Below, in pieces: positions 1 to 9,122 of a DNA stretch of 64,000 bases. Position numbers and translations under genes: made by a program. The stretch is from DASXYG01 sp036502625 (lineage in GTDB: Bacteria > Actinomycetota > Actinomycetes > Streptosporangiales > Streptosporangiaceae): NCBI GenBank assembly GCA_036502625.1, contig DASXYG010000055.1, positions 1 to 64,000 of the forward strand, given 5' to 3'. How positions within the stretch are numbered: position 1 is the stretch's first letter; each line of letters begins with the position of its first letter. The notes beneath the pieces were generated by a model that worked only from the letters and a program-made list of their open reading frames with translations, made no database searches and was not told where the DNA came from.

Positions 1-399
1 GTGCAGCACACCCGCGGCGTGCGCGGCGCCCAGGCCCAGCAGCGTCGCCTTCAGCACGGCGAGCGCCACCTCCGGGCCGAGCACCTGCCCGGTGTCCAGC
101 ACCCGGCGGAGGCTCACCCCGTCGACCGCCTCCATGACGATCGCCGCGCCCCGCGGGTCCGCGACGTAGTCGTAGACCCGGACGGTGTTCGGGTCGCGTA
201 TCGCGGTCAGCGCCCGCGCGTCCTCGCGGAAGCCGTCGGCGAACCCGGGGTCGTCGAGCAGCCGCGGCGCCAGGTACTTGATCGCGACCGGCGCCCCCGT
301 ACGGTCGTCCGTGGCGAGCACGACCCTGCCGGACGCCCCGTCCCCCAGCTCGCGCACCGCCGTACAGCCGGGAACCGCCCACGCGTGGTCCGCCGCCAT
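1..399 (-). CDS. Serine/threonine protein kinase, N-terminal part (runs off the window)
   Basis: Only the first 133 residues are present; the gene continues beyond base 1. The visible part is the N-lobe of a Hanks-type kinase: a glycine-rich loop LGDGASGRVV at residues 18-27, then VAIK with the ATP-binding lysine at residue 41, and MEAVDGVSLR as the hinge region. The sequence breaks off at AAGVLH, the start of the catalytic-loop region. The ATG at 397-399 opens directly into the kinase fold with no leader, so the kinase domain is cytoplasmic. Whether a membrane helix or sensor domain follows cannot be seen. The family phosphorylates protein Ser/Thr residues; the substrate is unknown. Confidence 0.85.
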   Translation of the reverse strand, partial: MAADHAWAVPGCTAVRELGDGASGRVVLATDDRTGAPVAIKYLAPRLLDDPGFADGFREDARALTAIRDPNTVRVYDYVADPRGAAIVMEAVDGVSLRRVLDTGQVLGPEVALAVLKATLLGLGAAHAAGVLH

Positions 400-522
400 T
401 GCCGCCCGCCCCTCGCCGCCGACGGCGTCATCGTGGCACGCGAACGTACAATCCGGGCGGTTTCCCCAGATTCACCCCTCCGACCAGCACCTCCACGACC
501 GCGCCTACCGCGGCCGCACGGG

Positions 523-957
523 TCAGCCCCGGCGTTCCCGCGCGGCGGCCCGCGCCACCAGTGCCTGCCAGGCGATCAGCGCGGGCACGGCGCCGAGCTC
601 GATGCCGAGCGCGGCGAGCATCGTGGGATGCGGCAGCCCCTTCTTCCGGATCGACAGCAGCCGCCCGATCCCCCCGGCGAACGCGAGCCCGAGCACCGGC
701 CGCAGCACGTCCCCCCGGCTCTCCACCCGCGGCAGCGCCGACCAGACCAGCGGCGCCGCGGCCAGCCAGAACGCGTTGACGAACCGGTACTCACTGTCCA
801 ACGTCGCACTGACCTCCCCGGACCGCCCCGGCAGCGCGGCCGGCCCGGCGACCATCCCGGCCAGCCCGGAGAACAGCGGAATGGCGGCAACCGCCCCCAA
901 GGCGACCTGCAACCCACGACGCCCATACGTCCGGCGCCCGGTCTCCGATTCCCTCAT
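523..957 (-). CDS. DUF4345 domain membrane protein
   Basis: A 144-residue protein with about four hydrophobic segments. It shows the DUF4345 signature: DSEYRFVNAFWLA, then a Leu/Pro/Arg-rich stretch ending in LPRVE, then GGIGRLLSIRKKGLPHP. It is probably a small integral membrane protein of unknown function. The ATG at 955-957 is preceded by a run of G residues that can serve as ribosome binding site. An upstream in-frame extension to 1098 overlaps the divergent NTPase gene and is not hydrophobic, so I rejected it. It is divergent from the NTPase gene at 1067, with about 110 bp between the two starts. Confidence 0.8.
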   Translation of the reverse strand: MRESETGRRTYGRRGLQVALGAVAAIPLFSGLAGMVAGPAALPGRSGEVSATLDSEYRFVNAFWLAAAPLVWSALPRVESRGDVLRPVLGLAFAGGIGRLLSIRKKGLPHPTMLAALGIELGAVPALIAWQALVARAAARERRG

Positions 958-1066
958 CCCCCCATGATCACCCCCGCTCGCGTCACCCCCGCACCGGGCC
1001 GGGTTCCGGCACGGCCGGATTCGGAGACGCGTCGCATTGCGCGGGCGGGTCGGCGATACTTCGGTT

Positions 1067-2467
1067 ATGGAGAATGCGTTCTCTGGGCGCGGGGGCAATG
1101 TCGTCCAGGCGCGTGACGTCCAGCAGGTCCACTTTCATGAGTCGCGCGCGGCGCCGGACCGCGTGCGGGTGGGCCACGTGCCGCGGGTGTCCGTGGCGTT
1201 CCAGGAGCGGCGGGCGCTTCAGGAGGCGATCGCCGCGCGTGCGGAGTCCGGGCGGCCGGCAGTGGTGTGCGCGCTGGCGGGTACGCGTGGCGTGGGCAAG
1301 ACGCAGCTCGCCGCGGCGTACGCGCGCCGGTGCGCCGCCGAGGGCTGGCGGGTGATCGCGTGGCTGAACGCGGAGAACATCGGCGGGGTGATCATGGGCC
1401 TCGCCGAGCTGGCCCGCGAGCTGGGCCTCACGGAGCAGGCGGACGACACGGAGGCCACCGCGGTCCGCGCGCTGCGCTGGCTGGAGGCGTGCCCGGAACA
1501 ATGCCTCCTGGTGTACGACAACGCCGAGGACCCGGACGCGCTGCTGCCCTGGCTTCCGGCGATGGGCACCGTACGGATCGTCCTCACCACGACGTCACGC
1601 GCGTTCGCGAACACCGGCGACCTCGTGGACGTGGAGCTGTTCACCCCGGACGAGGCGGTCGCCTACCTCACCGAACGGGTCGGTCCGGGGGACGAGGCCG
1701 CGGCGCTCGCCGAGGACCTCGGGCACCTCCCGCTCGCCCTGGCCCAGGCCGCCGCCGTGATGCGCGAGCGGCGGCTGGCCTACCCGGCGTACCGCGCCCT
1801 GCTGCGCGACGCGAACCTGGCGGCCGCGCTCCCCCGCACCACCGGCGACCCGTACCCGCGCGGCGCCGCGGAGGCCATCACCCTCGCCCTCGACCACGCC
1901 GGGCGCACCGTGCCCGGCGCGAGCCTCATGCTCGACCTGCTGGCGGTCCTCTCCCCCGACGGGGTCGAGTTCGACCTGCTCGCCCCGATGATGGGCGAGA
2001 CCGACGCGCGCGAGGTCGCCGCCCGGCTGGCCGGCCTGTCCCTCGTGACGTTCAGTACGGACGGCACGGCGGCCGGGGCCCACCGGCTCCTCCGGCGGGT
2101 CGCCAGCGACCGGATGACCGCCGAGAGACTCCTTGACCTGGTCCACACGGCCCGGGAGGTGTTCGAGGCCGAGTCGGACCGCAACGAGGACGGGGAGGCG
2201 CGCCGCAGCGCCGAGACGCGAACGCGCGAGGATCGAATCCACGATCTGGAAGCGCGCATGGCCTGGGAGGCGCGCGTTCAGGCGCAGCGGGTCGACCTGC
2301 TGCTCACGCTCAAGACCCACCCGACCACGGCCGCCGCCTACAGCGCGGAGGAGCGGCGGCAGGACGCGGAGAAGATCCGCCGCTACTGGCGCGCGGCACC
2401 CGTCCTTGATGACGCCTTCCGGCGCTGGGAGCAGGCGGCCTCCGCGGATCCCGGCGCCGGGGCGTGA
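1067..2467 (+). CDS. NB-ARC/STAND-like P-loop NTPase
   Basis: 466 residues. The N-terminus carries the short motif NVVQARDVQQVHFH that precedes many actinobacterial NB-ARC/TPR proteins. A P-loop follows (GTRGVGKT, residues 72-79), with a Walker B-like CLLVYDN at 146-152 and the downstream LPLALAQAA segment, the GxP-type sensor of STAND ATPases. Unlike most relatives there is no long TPR array; after residue 350 there is only a charged helical tail. The family acts as signalling switches, often in regulation or defence. I chose the ATG at 1067 because the NVVQ motif usually lies close to the start. It is convergent with thrS, 6 bp away. Confidence 0.75.
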   Translation: MENAFSGRGGNVVQARDVQQVHFHESRAAPDRVRVGHVPRVSVAFQERRALQEAIAARAESGRPAVVCALAGTRGVGKTQLAAAYARRCAAEGWRVIAWLNAENIGGVIMGLAELARELGLTEQADDTEATAVRALRWLEACPEQCLLVYDNAEDPDALLPWLPAMGTVRIVLTTTSRAFANTGDLVDVELFTPDEAVAYLTERVGPGDEAAALAEDLGHLPLALAQAAAVMRERRLAYPAYRALLRDANLAAALPRTTGDPYPRGAAEAITLALDHAGRTVPGASLMLDLLAVLSPDGVEFDLLAPMMGETDAREVAARLAGLSLVTFSTDGTAAGAHRLLRRVASDRMTAERLLDLVHTAREVFEAESDRNEDGEARRSAETRTREDRIHDLEARMAWEARVQAQRVDLLLTLKTHPTTAAAYSAEERRQDAEKIRRYWRAAPVLDDAFRRWEQAASADPGAGA

Positions 2468-2473
2468 CCCGCG

Positions 2474-4465
2474 TCAGATCTGGACGCGCGACTCGACGGC
2501 CTGGACGATCTCCGTGATGGCGTCGGTGATGGGGACGCCGTTGTTCTGATCGCCGTTGCGGTAGCGGAAGGAGATGGCGTCCTTCTCGACGTCGTCGTCG
2601 CCGGCGATCAGCATGAAGGGGATCTTCTGCTTCTGGGCGTTGCGGATCTTCTTCTGCATGCGGTCGGTGGAGGTGTCGACCTCGGCGCGGATGCCGCGTT
2701 CGCGCAGCAGGGCGACGACCTTCTCCAGGTGGGGCACGTGGGCGTCGCCGATGGGGATGCCGACCGCCTGGACCGGGGACAGCCACGGGGGCATGGCGCC
2801 GGCGTAGTGCTCGAGCAGGACGCCGAAGAAGCGCTCCATGGAGCCGAACAGGGCGCGGTGGATCATGACGGGCTGCCGGCGGGTGCCGTCGGCGGCCTGG
2901 TATTCGAGGACGAAGCGCTTCGGCTGGTTGAAGTCGACCTGGATGGTGGAGAGCTGCCAGGTGCGGCCGATGGCGTCCTTCGCCTGGACGGAGATCTTCG
3001 GGCCGTAGAACGCGGCGCCGCCGGGGTCGGCGACCAGGTCGAGGCCGGATTCGTCGGCGGCCTCCTGGAGCGCGGCGGTGGCGTCGGCCCAGTCTTCCGC
3101 GGTGCCGATGAACTTGTCGGAGTCGTCGCGGGTGGACAGCTCCAGGTAGAACTCGTTCAGGCCGTAGTCGCGCAGGAGGTCGAGGACGAAGGTGAGGAGG
3201 GTCTTGATCTCGCCGACCATCTGCTCGCGGGTGCAGTAGATGTGCGAGTCGTCCTGGGTCATGCCGCGGACGCGGGTCAGGCCGTGCACCACGCCGGACT
3301 TCTTGTAGCGGTAGATGGTGCCGAACTCGAACAGCCGCAGCGGCAGCTCACGGTAGGACCGGCCGCGGGCGCGGAAGATCAGGTTGTGCATCGGGCAGTT
3401 CATCGGCTTGATGCGGTAGCCGGTGCCGTCGACCTCGAAGCCGGGGAACATGTCGTCGGAGTACGACTGGAGGTGGCCGGAGATCGCGAACAACTGCTCC
3501 TTGGTGATGTGCGGAGTGTTGACGAACTCGTAGCCCTCCTCCTCGTGGCGGCGGCGGGAGTAGTCCTCCATCACCTTGCGGACGACGCCGCCCTTCGGGT
3601 GGAACACCGGCAGGCCGCTGCCGATCTCCGGCGGGAAGGAGAAGAGGTCGAGCTCGGCGCCGAGCCTGCGGTGGTCGCGCCGCTCGGCCTCGGCCAGCAG
3701 GTTGAGGTGCTCCTTGAGGGCGTCGCGGTTCTCCCACGCGGTGCCGTAGATGCGCTGGAGCTGCGGGTTCTTCTCGCTGCCCCGCCAGTAGGCACCGCCG
3801 GAGCGCATCAGCCGGAAGGCCGGGATGTTCCTGGTGGTGGGGAGGTGCGGGCCGCGGCAGAGGTCCTTCCAGCACAGCTCGCCGGTCTTCGCGTCGAGGT
3901 TGTCGTAGATGGTGAGCTGGCCGGCGCCCACCTCGACATCGGCGCCCTCGGCGTCGGCGCCGCCCTTCAGGCCGATGAGCTCCAGTTTGTACGGCTCGGC
4001 GGCGAGCTCTTCGCGGGCGTCGTCGTCGCTGACGGCGCGGCGGGAGAACAACTGGCCCTGCTTGACGATCTCCTGCATGCGCTTCTCGATGCGCTTCAGG
4101 TCATCGGGGGTGAACGGCTCCGCGACGTCGAAGTCGTAGTAGAACCCGTTCTCGATCGGCGGGCCGATGCCGAGCTTCGCGTCGGGGAAGAGGTCTTGCA
4201 CGGCCTGGGCCATGACGTGGGCGGTGGAGTGGCGCAGGATCGCGCGCCCCTCGGCGGAGCCGATCGCGATCGGCTCGACGACGTCTCCGTCGGCCAGGGC
4301 GTACGCAAGGTCCTTCTGCTCGCCGTTGACCCGCGCGGCGATGACGCCACCGCCCCCGCCGTCTTCGACCAGGAGGTCGCCGGCCGTCGTTCCGCCCGCC
4401 ACCACACGCTCGCTTCCGACGAGGGTGATGCGCAGGTCAGACACGGTAGACACGGTGACTCCCAT
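2474..4465 (-). CDS. thrS: Threonyl-tRNA synthetase
   Basis: 663 residues, the usual full length. Domains in order: TGS domain (about 1-70), the editing domain with HSTAH at 79-83 and a later Cys-containing site, the class II catalytic core (MNCPMHNLIF with the zinc-binding Cys, RVRGMTQDDSHIYC motif 2, and a motif 3 near HRALFGSMERFFG), and the C-terminal anticodon-binding domain. It charges tRNA-Thr in the cytoplasm. The ATG at 4463-4465 opens into the TGS domain; a GTG three codons downstream would also be possible. Essential housekeeping gene, single in the window. Confidence 0.97.
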   Translation of the reverse strand: MGVTVSTVSDLRITLVGSERVVAGGTTAGDLLVEDGGGGGVIAARVNGEQKDLAYALADGDVVEPIAIGSAEGRAILRHSTAHVMAQAVQDLFPDAKLGIGPPIENGFYYDFDVAEPFTPDDLKRIEKRMQEIVKQGQLFSRRAVSDDDAREELAAEPYKLELIGLKGGADAEGADVEVGAGQLTIYDNLDAKTGELCWKDLCRGPHLPTTRNIPAFRLMRSGGAYWRGSEKNPQLQRIYGTAWENRDALKEHLNLLAEAERRDHRRLGAELDLFSFPPEIGSGLPVFHPKGGVVRKVMEDYSRRRHEEEGYEFVNTPHITKEQLFAISGHLQSYSDDMFPGFEVDGTGYRIKPMNCPMHNLIFRARGRSYRELPLRLFEFGTIYRYKKSGVVHGLTRVRGMTQDDSHIYCTREQMVGEIKTLLTFVLDLLRDYGLNEFYLELSTRDDSDKFIGTAEDWADATAALQEAADESGLDLVADPGGAAFYGPKISVQAKDAIGRTWQLSTIQVDFNQPKRFVLEYQAADGTRRQPVMIHRALFGSMERFFGVLLEHYAGAMPPWLSPVQAVGIPIGDAHVPHLEKVVALLRERGIRAEVDTSTDRMQKKIRNAQKQKIPFMLIAGDDDVEKDAISFRYRNGDQNNGVPITDAITEIVQAVESRVQI

Positions 4466-4575
4466 GATTGCCGGAGATGGCGGCGGCGTGGTTCGCCTGC
4501 CACGACCGATGCTATCGGCCCGCACGCGCCGCCACGAACCGTTATCCACAGGCGGCGCCCCGTTGGGAGGGCGCG

Positions 4576-5637
4576 CTACGCCTTGTCCTGCGCGATGGTC
4601 CAGCGGCCCGCGACGGCCTTGGGGGCGGCGCGGCCGTCGGTGGTGCCGTCCTTGGGGAACAGGGCCACGGCGACGTAGACGTGCTGGCCCTTGCTGAGGC
4701 CCTTGGACATGGCGCCCGTGGCGAACTGGCGGCCGGTGCTCGCCGGGTAGTCGGCGACGATCTCCGTCCAGGCGCTGCCGGTGACCTTGCCGTCCTTGTC
4801 GTCATAGACCTGGTACTGGACCTGCCACTGGTCGCCCGGGGTCAGGCCGTCGATCTCGACGGAGATGTTGAAGTCGGCCCAGGTGGCGGCCGGCGAGACG
4901 TAACCGGGGTGGTTGCCGTCCCAATGCGTGTGGGACGAGTCGGCGTTCTCGACGTCCCAGTCGAGCACCGTGAAGCCGTTCCACTTCAGTGACTGGTCCT
5001 TCTGCTTGCCGAGGGAGGTACGGATCGGCACTTCATCCTCCTCGCCGCCGACGCCAAGCGCGCGCACCTGGTCCTTCGACGTGCCATTGAATGCGTTCTT
5101 GTCAACAGGGCTGTCGCTGTACTGGTGGAAGGCCCATTTCTTCCAGGGGCCGAGCGGCATCGGGGGGTGCCCGGCGCTGTAGCTCGGCGCGGCGATCCAC
5201 AGGGGGTATTCGCCGAGCCCGGCGCAGTAGCCGCCGCGGGCGAACGAGAGAAAGGTGTAGAGGACGGGGCGTACGCCCGTCTCCTGGTGGACGCGTTCGC
5301 ACCACGCCCGCGCGTACGCCGCCACGGCGGACGCCGAGTGGCCGTCGCTGGACTCCAGGTCGAGGGACAGCAGGTCGCCGTCGTGCAGGCCCTGGGCGCG
5401 GACGCGGGACAGGAAGTAGTCGGCCTCGGCCTTGGCACTGTTGCGCGGGTGGCCGAAATGGTAGGCGCCGCGGACGATTCCGTGCGCCTTCATTCCGCTC
5501 CAGTTGTGCGCGAATTGGGCGTCGGAGAAGTTCGTGCCCTCGGTCGCCTTGGCGAAGCCGAATTTCATTCCGTCATTGGCGTAGTTCGCCCAGTTGACGG
5601 TGCCCTGCCAGTTGGAGACGTCGATGCCGTACAGCAT
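4576..5637 (-). CDS. GH25-type lysozyme-like protein with C-terminal beta domain
   Basis: 353 residues. The first 200 residues form a GH25 (Chalaropsis/cellosyl-type) muramidase fold: YGIDVSNWQG at the N-terminus with the conserved Asp, YHFGHPR, then LLSLDLESSDG carrying the second-strand acidic pair, and WKKWAFHQYSD near the domain end. GH25 enzymes cleave N-acetylmuramic acid bonds of peptidoglycan. The C-terminal 150 residues look like a beta-rich accessory domain and I do not recognise the family. No signal peptide is visible, which is unusual for a wall hydrolase; export might use another route, or the protein may act at lysis or in phage-like structures. Confidence 0.8.
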   Translation of the reverse strand: MLYGIDVSNWQGTVNWANYANDGMKFGFAKATEGTNFSDAQFAHNWSGMKAHGIVRGAYHFGHPRNSAKAEADYFLSRVRAQGLHDGDLLSLDLESSDGHSASAVAAYARAWCERVHQETGVRPVLYTFLSFARGGYCAGLGEYPLWIAAPSYSAGHPPMPLGPWKKWAFHQYSDSPVDKNAFNGTSKDQVRALGVGGEEDEVPIRTSLGKQKDQSLKWNGFTVLDWDVENADSSHTHWDGNHPGYVSPAATWADFNISVEIDGLTPGDQWQVQYQVYDDKDGKVTGSAWTEIVADYPASTGRQFATGAMSKGLSKGQHVYVAVALFPKDGTTDGRAAPKAVAGRWTIAQDKA

Positions 5638-5781
5638 GATGGGGGTTACTCCGCATGGTCGGTCATGGTCGGAGCCGCCATTGCGCGTCAGCCGCGGCGG
5701 CGGCCATCCGTCACCACCCTACTGCCCACCGTTACCGCCTCGACGCGTATTTCCGGATTCCATCCCGAATGGATCGATCCA

Positions 5782-6234
5782 TTAATGCGGTGACCTGGAA
5801 AGATCGTCCACGGGCGGCGGTGTCCTGATCTCGAACTCCAGCGACCGCTCCCCCGCCGAGTAGCCGCACCGCGCGGCGATCTCCCGCGCCATCGTGGCCA
5901 CGCCGAGGATGGGCTCGGGCAGCCGCTCGCGGCCGATGGCGACGAACCGCTCCGGCGCGGCGGCCACCCGTTCGTACTGCGTGCACAGGATGGCCACGGC
6001 GAACGCCAGCGTCTCGGTGCACAGGTCGTCGTCCATGCGCGGGTCGGTGAGGATGACCGCGCCGGGGTTCAGGACGTGCTCGGCGCCCTCGGACCTCGGG
6101 TCGAGCGCGGCGCCGACGATCGCGAGGATGCCGTCGTCGGGCCAGTCGCCCTCCGGGCTGGCCACCGACACCCCGATCTCCATGGCCAGCCCGTACAACC
6201 GGGCGAGCGGGGTCGGCAGGTCGAGCACGCTCAC
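5782..6234 (-). CDS. Hypothetical protein
   Basis: 150 residues, not recognised. The protein is acidic and soluble, without signal peptide or membrane segment. The GTG start at 6232-6234 has a strong ribosome binding site (GGAGGGGGA) about 5 nt upstream, and codon positions show the expected third-base GC bias, so I regard it as real. It runs upstream of the GH25 gene on the same strand with a gap of about 145 bp, and is divergent from the FAD-linked oxidase. Confidence 0.65.
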   Translation of the reverse strand: MSVLDLPTPLARLYGLAMEIGVSVASPEGDWPDDGILAIVGAALDPRSEGAEHVLNPGAVILTDPRMDDDLCTETLAFAVAILCTQYERVAAAPERFVAIGRERLPEPILGVATMAREIAARCGYSAGERSLEFEIRTPPPVDDLSRSPH

Positions 6235-6366
6235 GGTTCCCCCTCCAAATGCACACGGTGCGTAGCATGACCGCTACTCACCGGCACATCGTGACAGATG
6301 ATCAAGCGTCCTGTCCGACCATCCCGTACGCACCCTCCGCGCCGCGCGGTTCTACGCTGCGGAGGT

Positions 6367-7752
6367 ATGCCGACGAACCCGAACGCGCTGGCCGAGCTGC
6401 GTGCCGCGCATCCGCGACTGGTCACCGACGCCGACGCGATGGCCGCGTACGTCCACGACGAGGCCGAGTGGGCCGCCCACGGCACGCCCATCGCGCTCGC
6501 GCGTCCGCGCGGCACCGCCGAGGTGGCCGCGATCGTCGGCGTCTGCGCACGTCACGGCGTGCCGGTCGTGCCGCGCGGCGCCGGCACGGGCCTGTCGGGC
6601 GGCGCGAACGCGGTCGACGGGTGCGTGCTGCTGTCGCTGGCGGACATGAACGCCGTCGTCGAGATCGACCCGGTGGAGCGGCTGGCCGTGGTCCAGCCCG
6701 GCGTGGTGAACGACGACCTGCGGCGCGCCTGCGCGGAGCGGGGCCTGTGGTATCCGCCGGACCCCGCGAGCTCGCCGTGGTCCACGATCGGCGGCAACGT
6801 GGCCACCAACGCCGGCGGCGTGTGCTGCGTGAAGTACGGCGTGACCCGCGACTACGTGCTCGCCATCGAGGCCGTCGTGGGGAACGGCGAGGTCGTCAGG
6901 CTCGGCCGGCGTACGGCCAAGGGCGTCGCCGGGTACGACCTGTGCGGCCTGTTCGTCGGAGCCGAGGGCACGCTGGGCGTGGTCACCGAGGTGACCGTGC
7001 GGCTGCGCGGCGCGCGGCCGCCCGAGCGGACGGTCGTCGGCTACTTCGACGACCTCCGCACCGCGGGCGAGGCCGTGAGCGCGGTGAACGCGGCCGGCAT
7101 CGTGCCGAGCGCGCTGGAGCTCGTCGACCGGCACTGCCTGCGCGCGGTCGACGACTGGAAGCACATGGGGCTGTCCGAGGAGGGCGAGGTGCTGCTGCTC
7201 GGCCGGGTCGACGCCCCGGGCGCGGCCGGCGAGGCGGAGGCCGAGGCCGTGCTGGCGGCGTTCCGTGCGGCCGGCGCCACGTGGAGCGTGCGGTCGACCG
7301 ACGCCGAGGAGGCCGAGGCGCTGTTCGCGGCGCGGCGCCTGGCGTATCCCGCGCTGGAACGCCTGGGGCCGCTGCTCACCGAGGACGTCTGCGTGCCGCG
7401 CCACCTCGTGCCGGAGATGCTGGCCCGCATCGACGCCGCGGCCAGGGACAACGACACGCGCATCGCGAACATCGCGCACGCCGGCGACGGCAACCTGCAC
7501 CCGCTGATCAGCACGACGCCCGGCGACGACGCGGCCCGCGTACGCGCCCAGCGCGCGTTCGAGCGCATCGTGGACGACGCGATCGCCCTCGGCGGCACCG
7601 TCACCGGCGAGCACGGCGTGGGCCTGCTGAAGCGCCGCGGCCTGTACGCCGAGGTCGGCCCCCAGGTCGTCGCCATGCACCGCGCCGTCAAGCGGGCCCT
7701 CGACCCGGCCGGCATCTTCAACCCCGGCAAGGTCGTCGCCGCGAACGACTGA
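6367..7752 (+). CDS. FAD-binding oxidoreductase, glycolate/D-lactate oxidase GlcD type
   Basis: 461 residues. PCMH-type FAD-binding domain at the N-terminus: VVPRGAGTGLSGGANA, then PPDPASSPWSTIGGNVATNAGG and TLGVVTEVTVRL. The C-terminal FAD-linked oxidase domain carries NIAHAGDGNLHP and GTVTGEHGVGLLK, both typical of GlcD and D-2-hydroxyacid dehydrogenases. Likely oxidises a 2-hydroxy acid to a 2-oxo acid; the exact substrate cannot be read. The ATG at 6367 follows GGAGGT directly; a longer in-frame extension lacks a ribosome binding site. An aminotransferase follows about 95 bp downstream and could use the 2-oxo acid product, but this link is inference. Confidence 0.9.
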   Translation: MPTNPNALAELRAAHPRLVTDADAMAAYVHDEAEWAAHGTPIALARPRGTAEVAAIVGVCARHGVPVVPRGAGTGLSGGANAVDGCVLLSLADMNAVVEIDPVERLAVVQPGVVNDDLRRACAERGLWYPPDPASSPWSTIGGNVATNAGGVCCVKYGVTRDYVLAIEAVVGNGEVVRLGRRTAKGVAGYDLCGLFVGAEGTLGVVTEVTVRLRGARPPERTVVGYFDDLRTAGEAVSAVNAAGIVPSALELVDRHCLRAVDDWKHMGLSEEGEVLLLGRVDAPGAAGEAEAEAVLAAFRAAGATWSVRSTDAEEAEALFAARRLAYPALERLGPLLTEDVCVPRHLVPEMLARIDAAARDNDTRIANIAHAGDGNLHPLISTTPGDDAARVRAQRAFERIVDDAIALGGTVTGEHGVGLLKRRGLYAEVGPQVVAMHRAVKRALDPAGIFNPGKVVAAND

Positions 7753-7847
7753 CCCCCGAGGCAAACAGGTCATCCACGGCCAAACCACTGGCGCGGACCT
7801 GCGATCCTCGAATAGATCTTTCGGCCGTAACCCGTGAGGAGGGGCGG

Positions 7848-9077
7848 ATGTCCGTCGGCGAGCTGGACCGTGACGCAGGGGCGACCGGTGAGCGGTGGCC
7901 TACTCAAGCGCGTGCGGGTGTGGAGGAGATCTCACCGCACCTGATCCGCCGGCTCGCCGAGAGCGTCTCCGCGCTTCCGCCGGGGCTCGACGTCCTGCCG
8001 CTCTGGTACGGCGAGGGCCTCGACCCCACGCCGGAGTTCATCCGCGCGGCCTGCGAGCGTGCGCTGCGCGCGGGCGAGACCTTCTACACGCCCAACTTCG
8101 GCATCGGCGAGCTGCGCGCGGAGATCGCGGCGTACCACGCGCGCCTCGGCCGGCGCGCCGTCGACCCGGGCCGCGTCGTGGTGACGAGCGCGGGGGTGAG
8201 CGCGCTCGCGCTGGTCAACCAGTGCCTGATCGACCCCGGTTCGGACGTCGTCGCGGTGTCGCCGGTGTGGCCGAACGCCTTCGAGGGGGCGCGCGTCATG
8301 GGCGGCGTCGTCACCCACGTGCCGCTGCGCCTGGTGGGCGACGCGTGGCGGCTCGACCTCGACGAGCTGTTCGCCACCGTCGGCACGGACACCCGGATCC
8401 TGCTGCTGAACTCGCCGAACAACCCCACCGGCTGGACGATGACCACCGAGGAGCAGCGGGCCGTCCTGGCGCACTGCCGCCGTACGGGCACGTGGATCGT
8501 CGCCGACGAGGTGTACGAACGGCTCTACTACGGCCCGTCCCGTCCGGACTTCCCGGCGGCGGCGCCGTCGTTCCTGGACATCAGCGAGCCGGACGACCGG
8601 CTGATCGTCTGCAACAGCTTCTCCAAGGCGTGGGCGATGACCGGGTGGCGGCTCGGCTGGATGGTCGTGCCGCCCGGCCTGCTGTCCGCGCTCGCCAAGA
8701 TCGTCGAGTTCAACGTGTCGTGCGCGACGACCTTCGTGCAGTACGGCGGCATCGCGGCGCTGCGCGACGGCGAGGAGTTCGTGACCCGGCAGGTCGCGAC
8801 GTACCGCGCGCACCGCGACGCCGTGGTGCCCCGGCTGGCCGCCCTGCCCGGCGTGCGGGTGGTGCCGTCCGACGGCGCCTTCTACGCGTTCTTCAGCGTG
8901 GCAGGCGAGCCCGACACCGTGGCCCTGGCCGACCGCCTGCTGCGCGACACCGGGGTGGGCCTCGCCCCGGGCGCCGCGTTCGGCCCGACGGGCGAGGGCT
9001 ACCTCCGGATGTGCCTGGCCGCGCCGGAGCCCACGCTGCTCGACGCGGTCGACCGGCTCGCCGCCTTCCTGGGATGA
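7848..9077 (+). CDS. Pyridoxal phosphate-dependent aminotransferase, class I/II
   Basis: 409 residues, fold type I. Visible landmarks: NSPNNPTGW (PLP-binding Asn region), IVADEVYERLYY (Asp that contacts the pyridine nitrogen) and SFSKAWAMTGWRLGW with the Schiff-base lysine; a conserved Arg in GYLRMCLA binds the substrate carboxylate. Belongs near aspartate/aromatic aminotransferases; donor and acceptor cannot be named. The ATG at 7848 sits 6 nt after GAGGAGGGGC. Same strand as the upstream GlcD-like gene; about 45 bp before the AlaX-like gene. Confidence 0.9.
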   Translation: MSVGELDRDAGATGERWPTQARAGVEEISPHLIRRLAESVSALPPGLDVLPLWYGEGLDPTPEFIRAACERALRAGETFYTPNFGIGELRAEIAAYHARLGRRAVDPGRVVVTSAGVSALALVNQCLIDPGSDVVAVSPVWPNAFEGARVMGGVVTHVPLRLVGDAWRLDLDELFATVGTDTRILLLNSPNNPTGWTMTTEEQRAVLAHCRRTGTWIVADEVYERLYYGPSRPDFPAAAPSFLDISEPDDRLIVCNSFSKAWAMTGWRLGWMVVPPGLLSALAKIVEFNVSCATTFVQYGGIAALRDGEEFVTRQVATYRAHRDAVVPRLAALPGVRVVPSDGAFYAFFSVAGEPDTVALADRLLRDTGVGLAPGAAFGPTGEGYLRMCLAAPEPTLLDAVDRLAAFLG

Positions 9078-9122
9078 CGCGGGACCCTGATCCCGTACGC
9101 GCGCGGGATTAGGGTGTCCGGC

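Noticed and set aside
2729..4678. Long plus-strand ORF of about 650 codons opposite thrS
   Set aside because: Antisense shadow of a well-conserved synthetase; its translation is a Val/Gly/Leu-rich low-complexity sequence with no domain.
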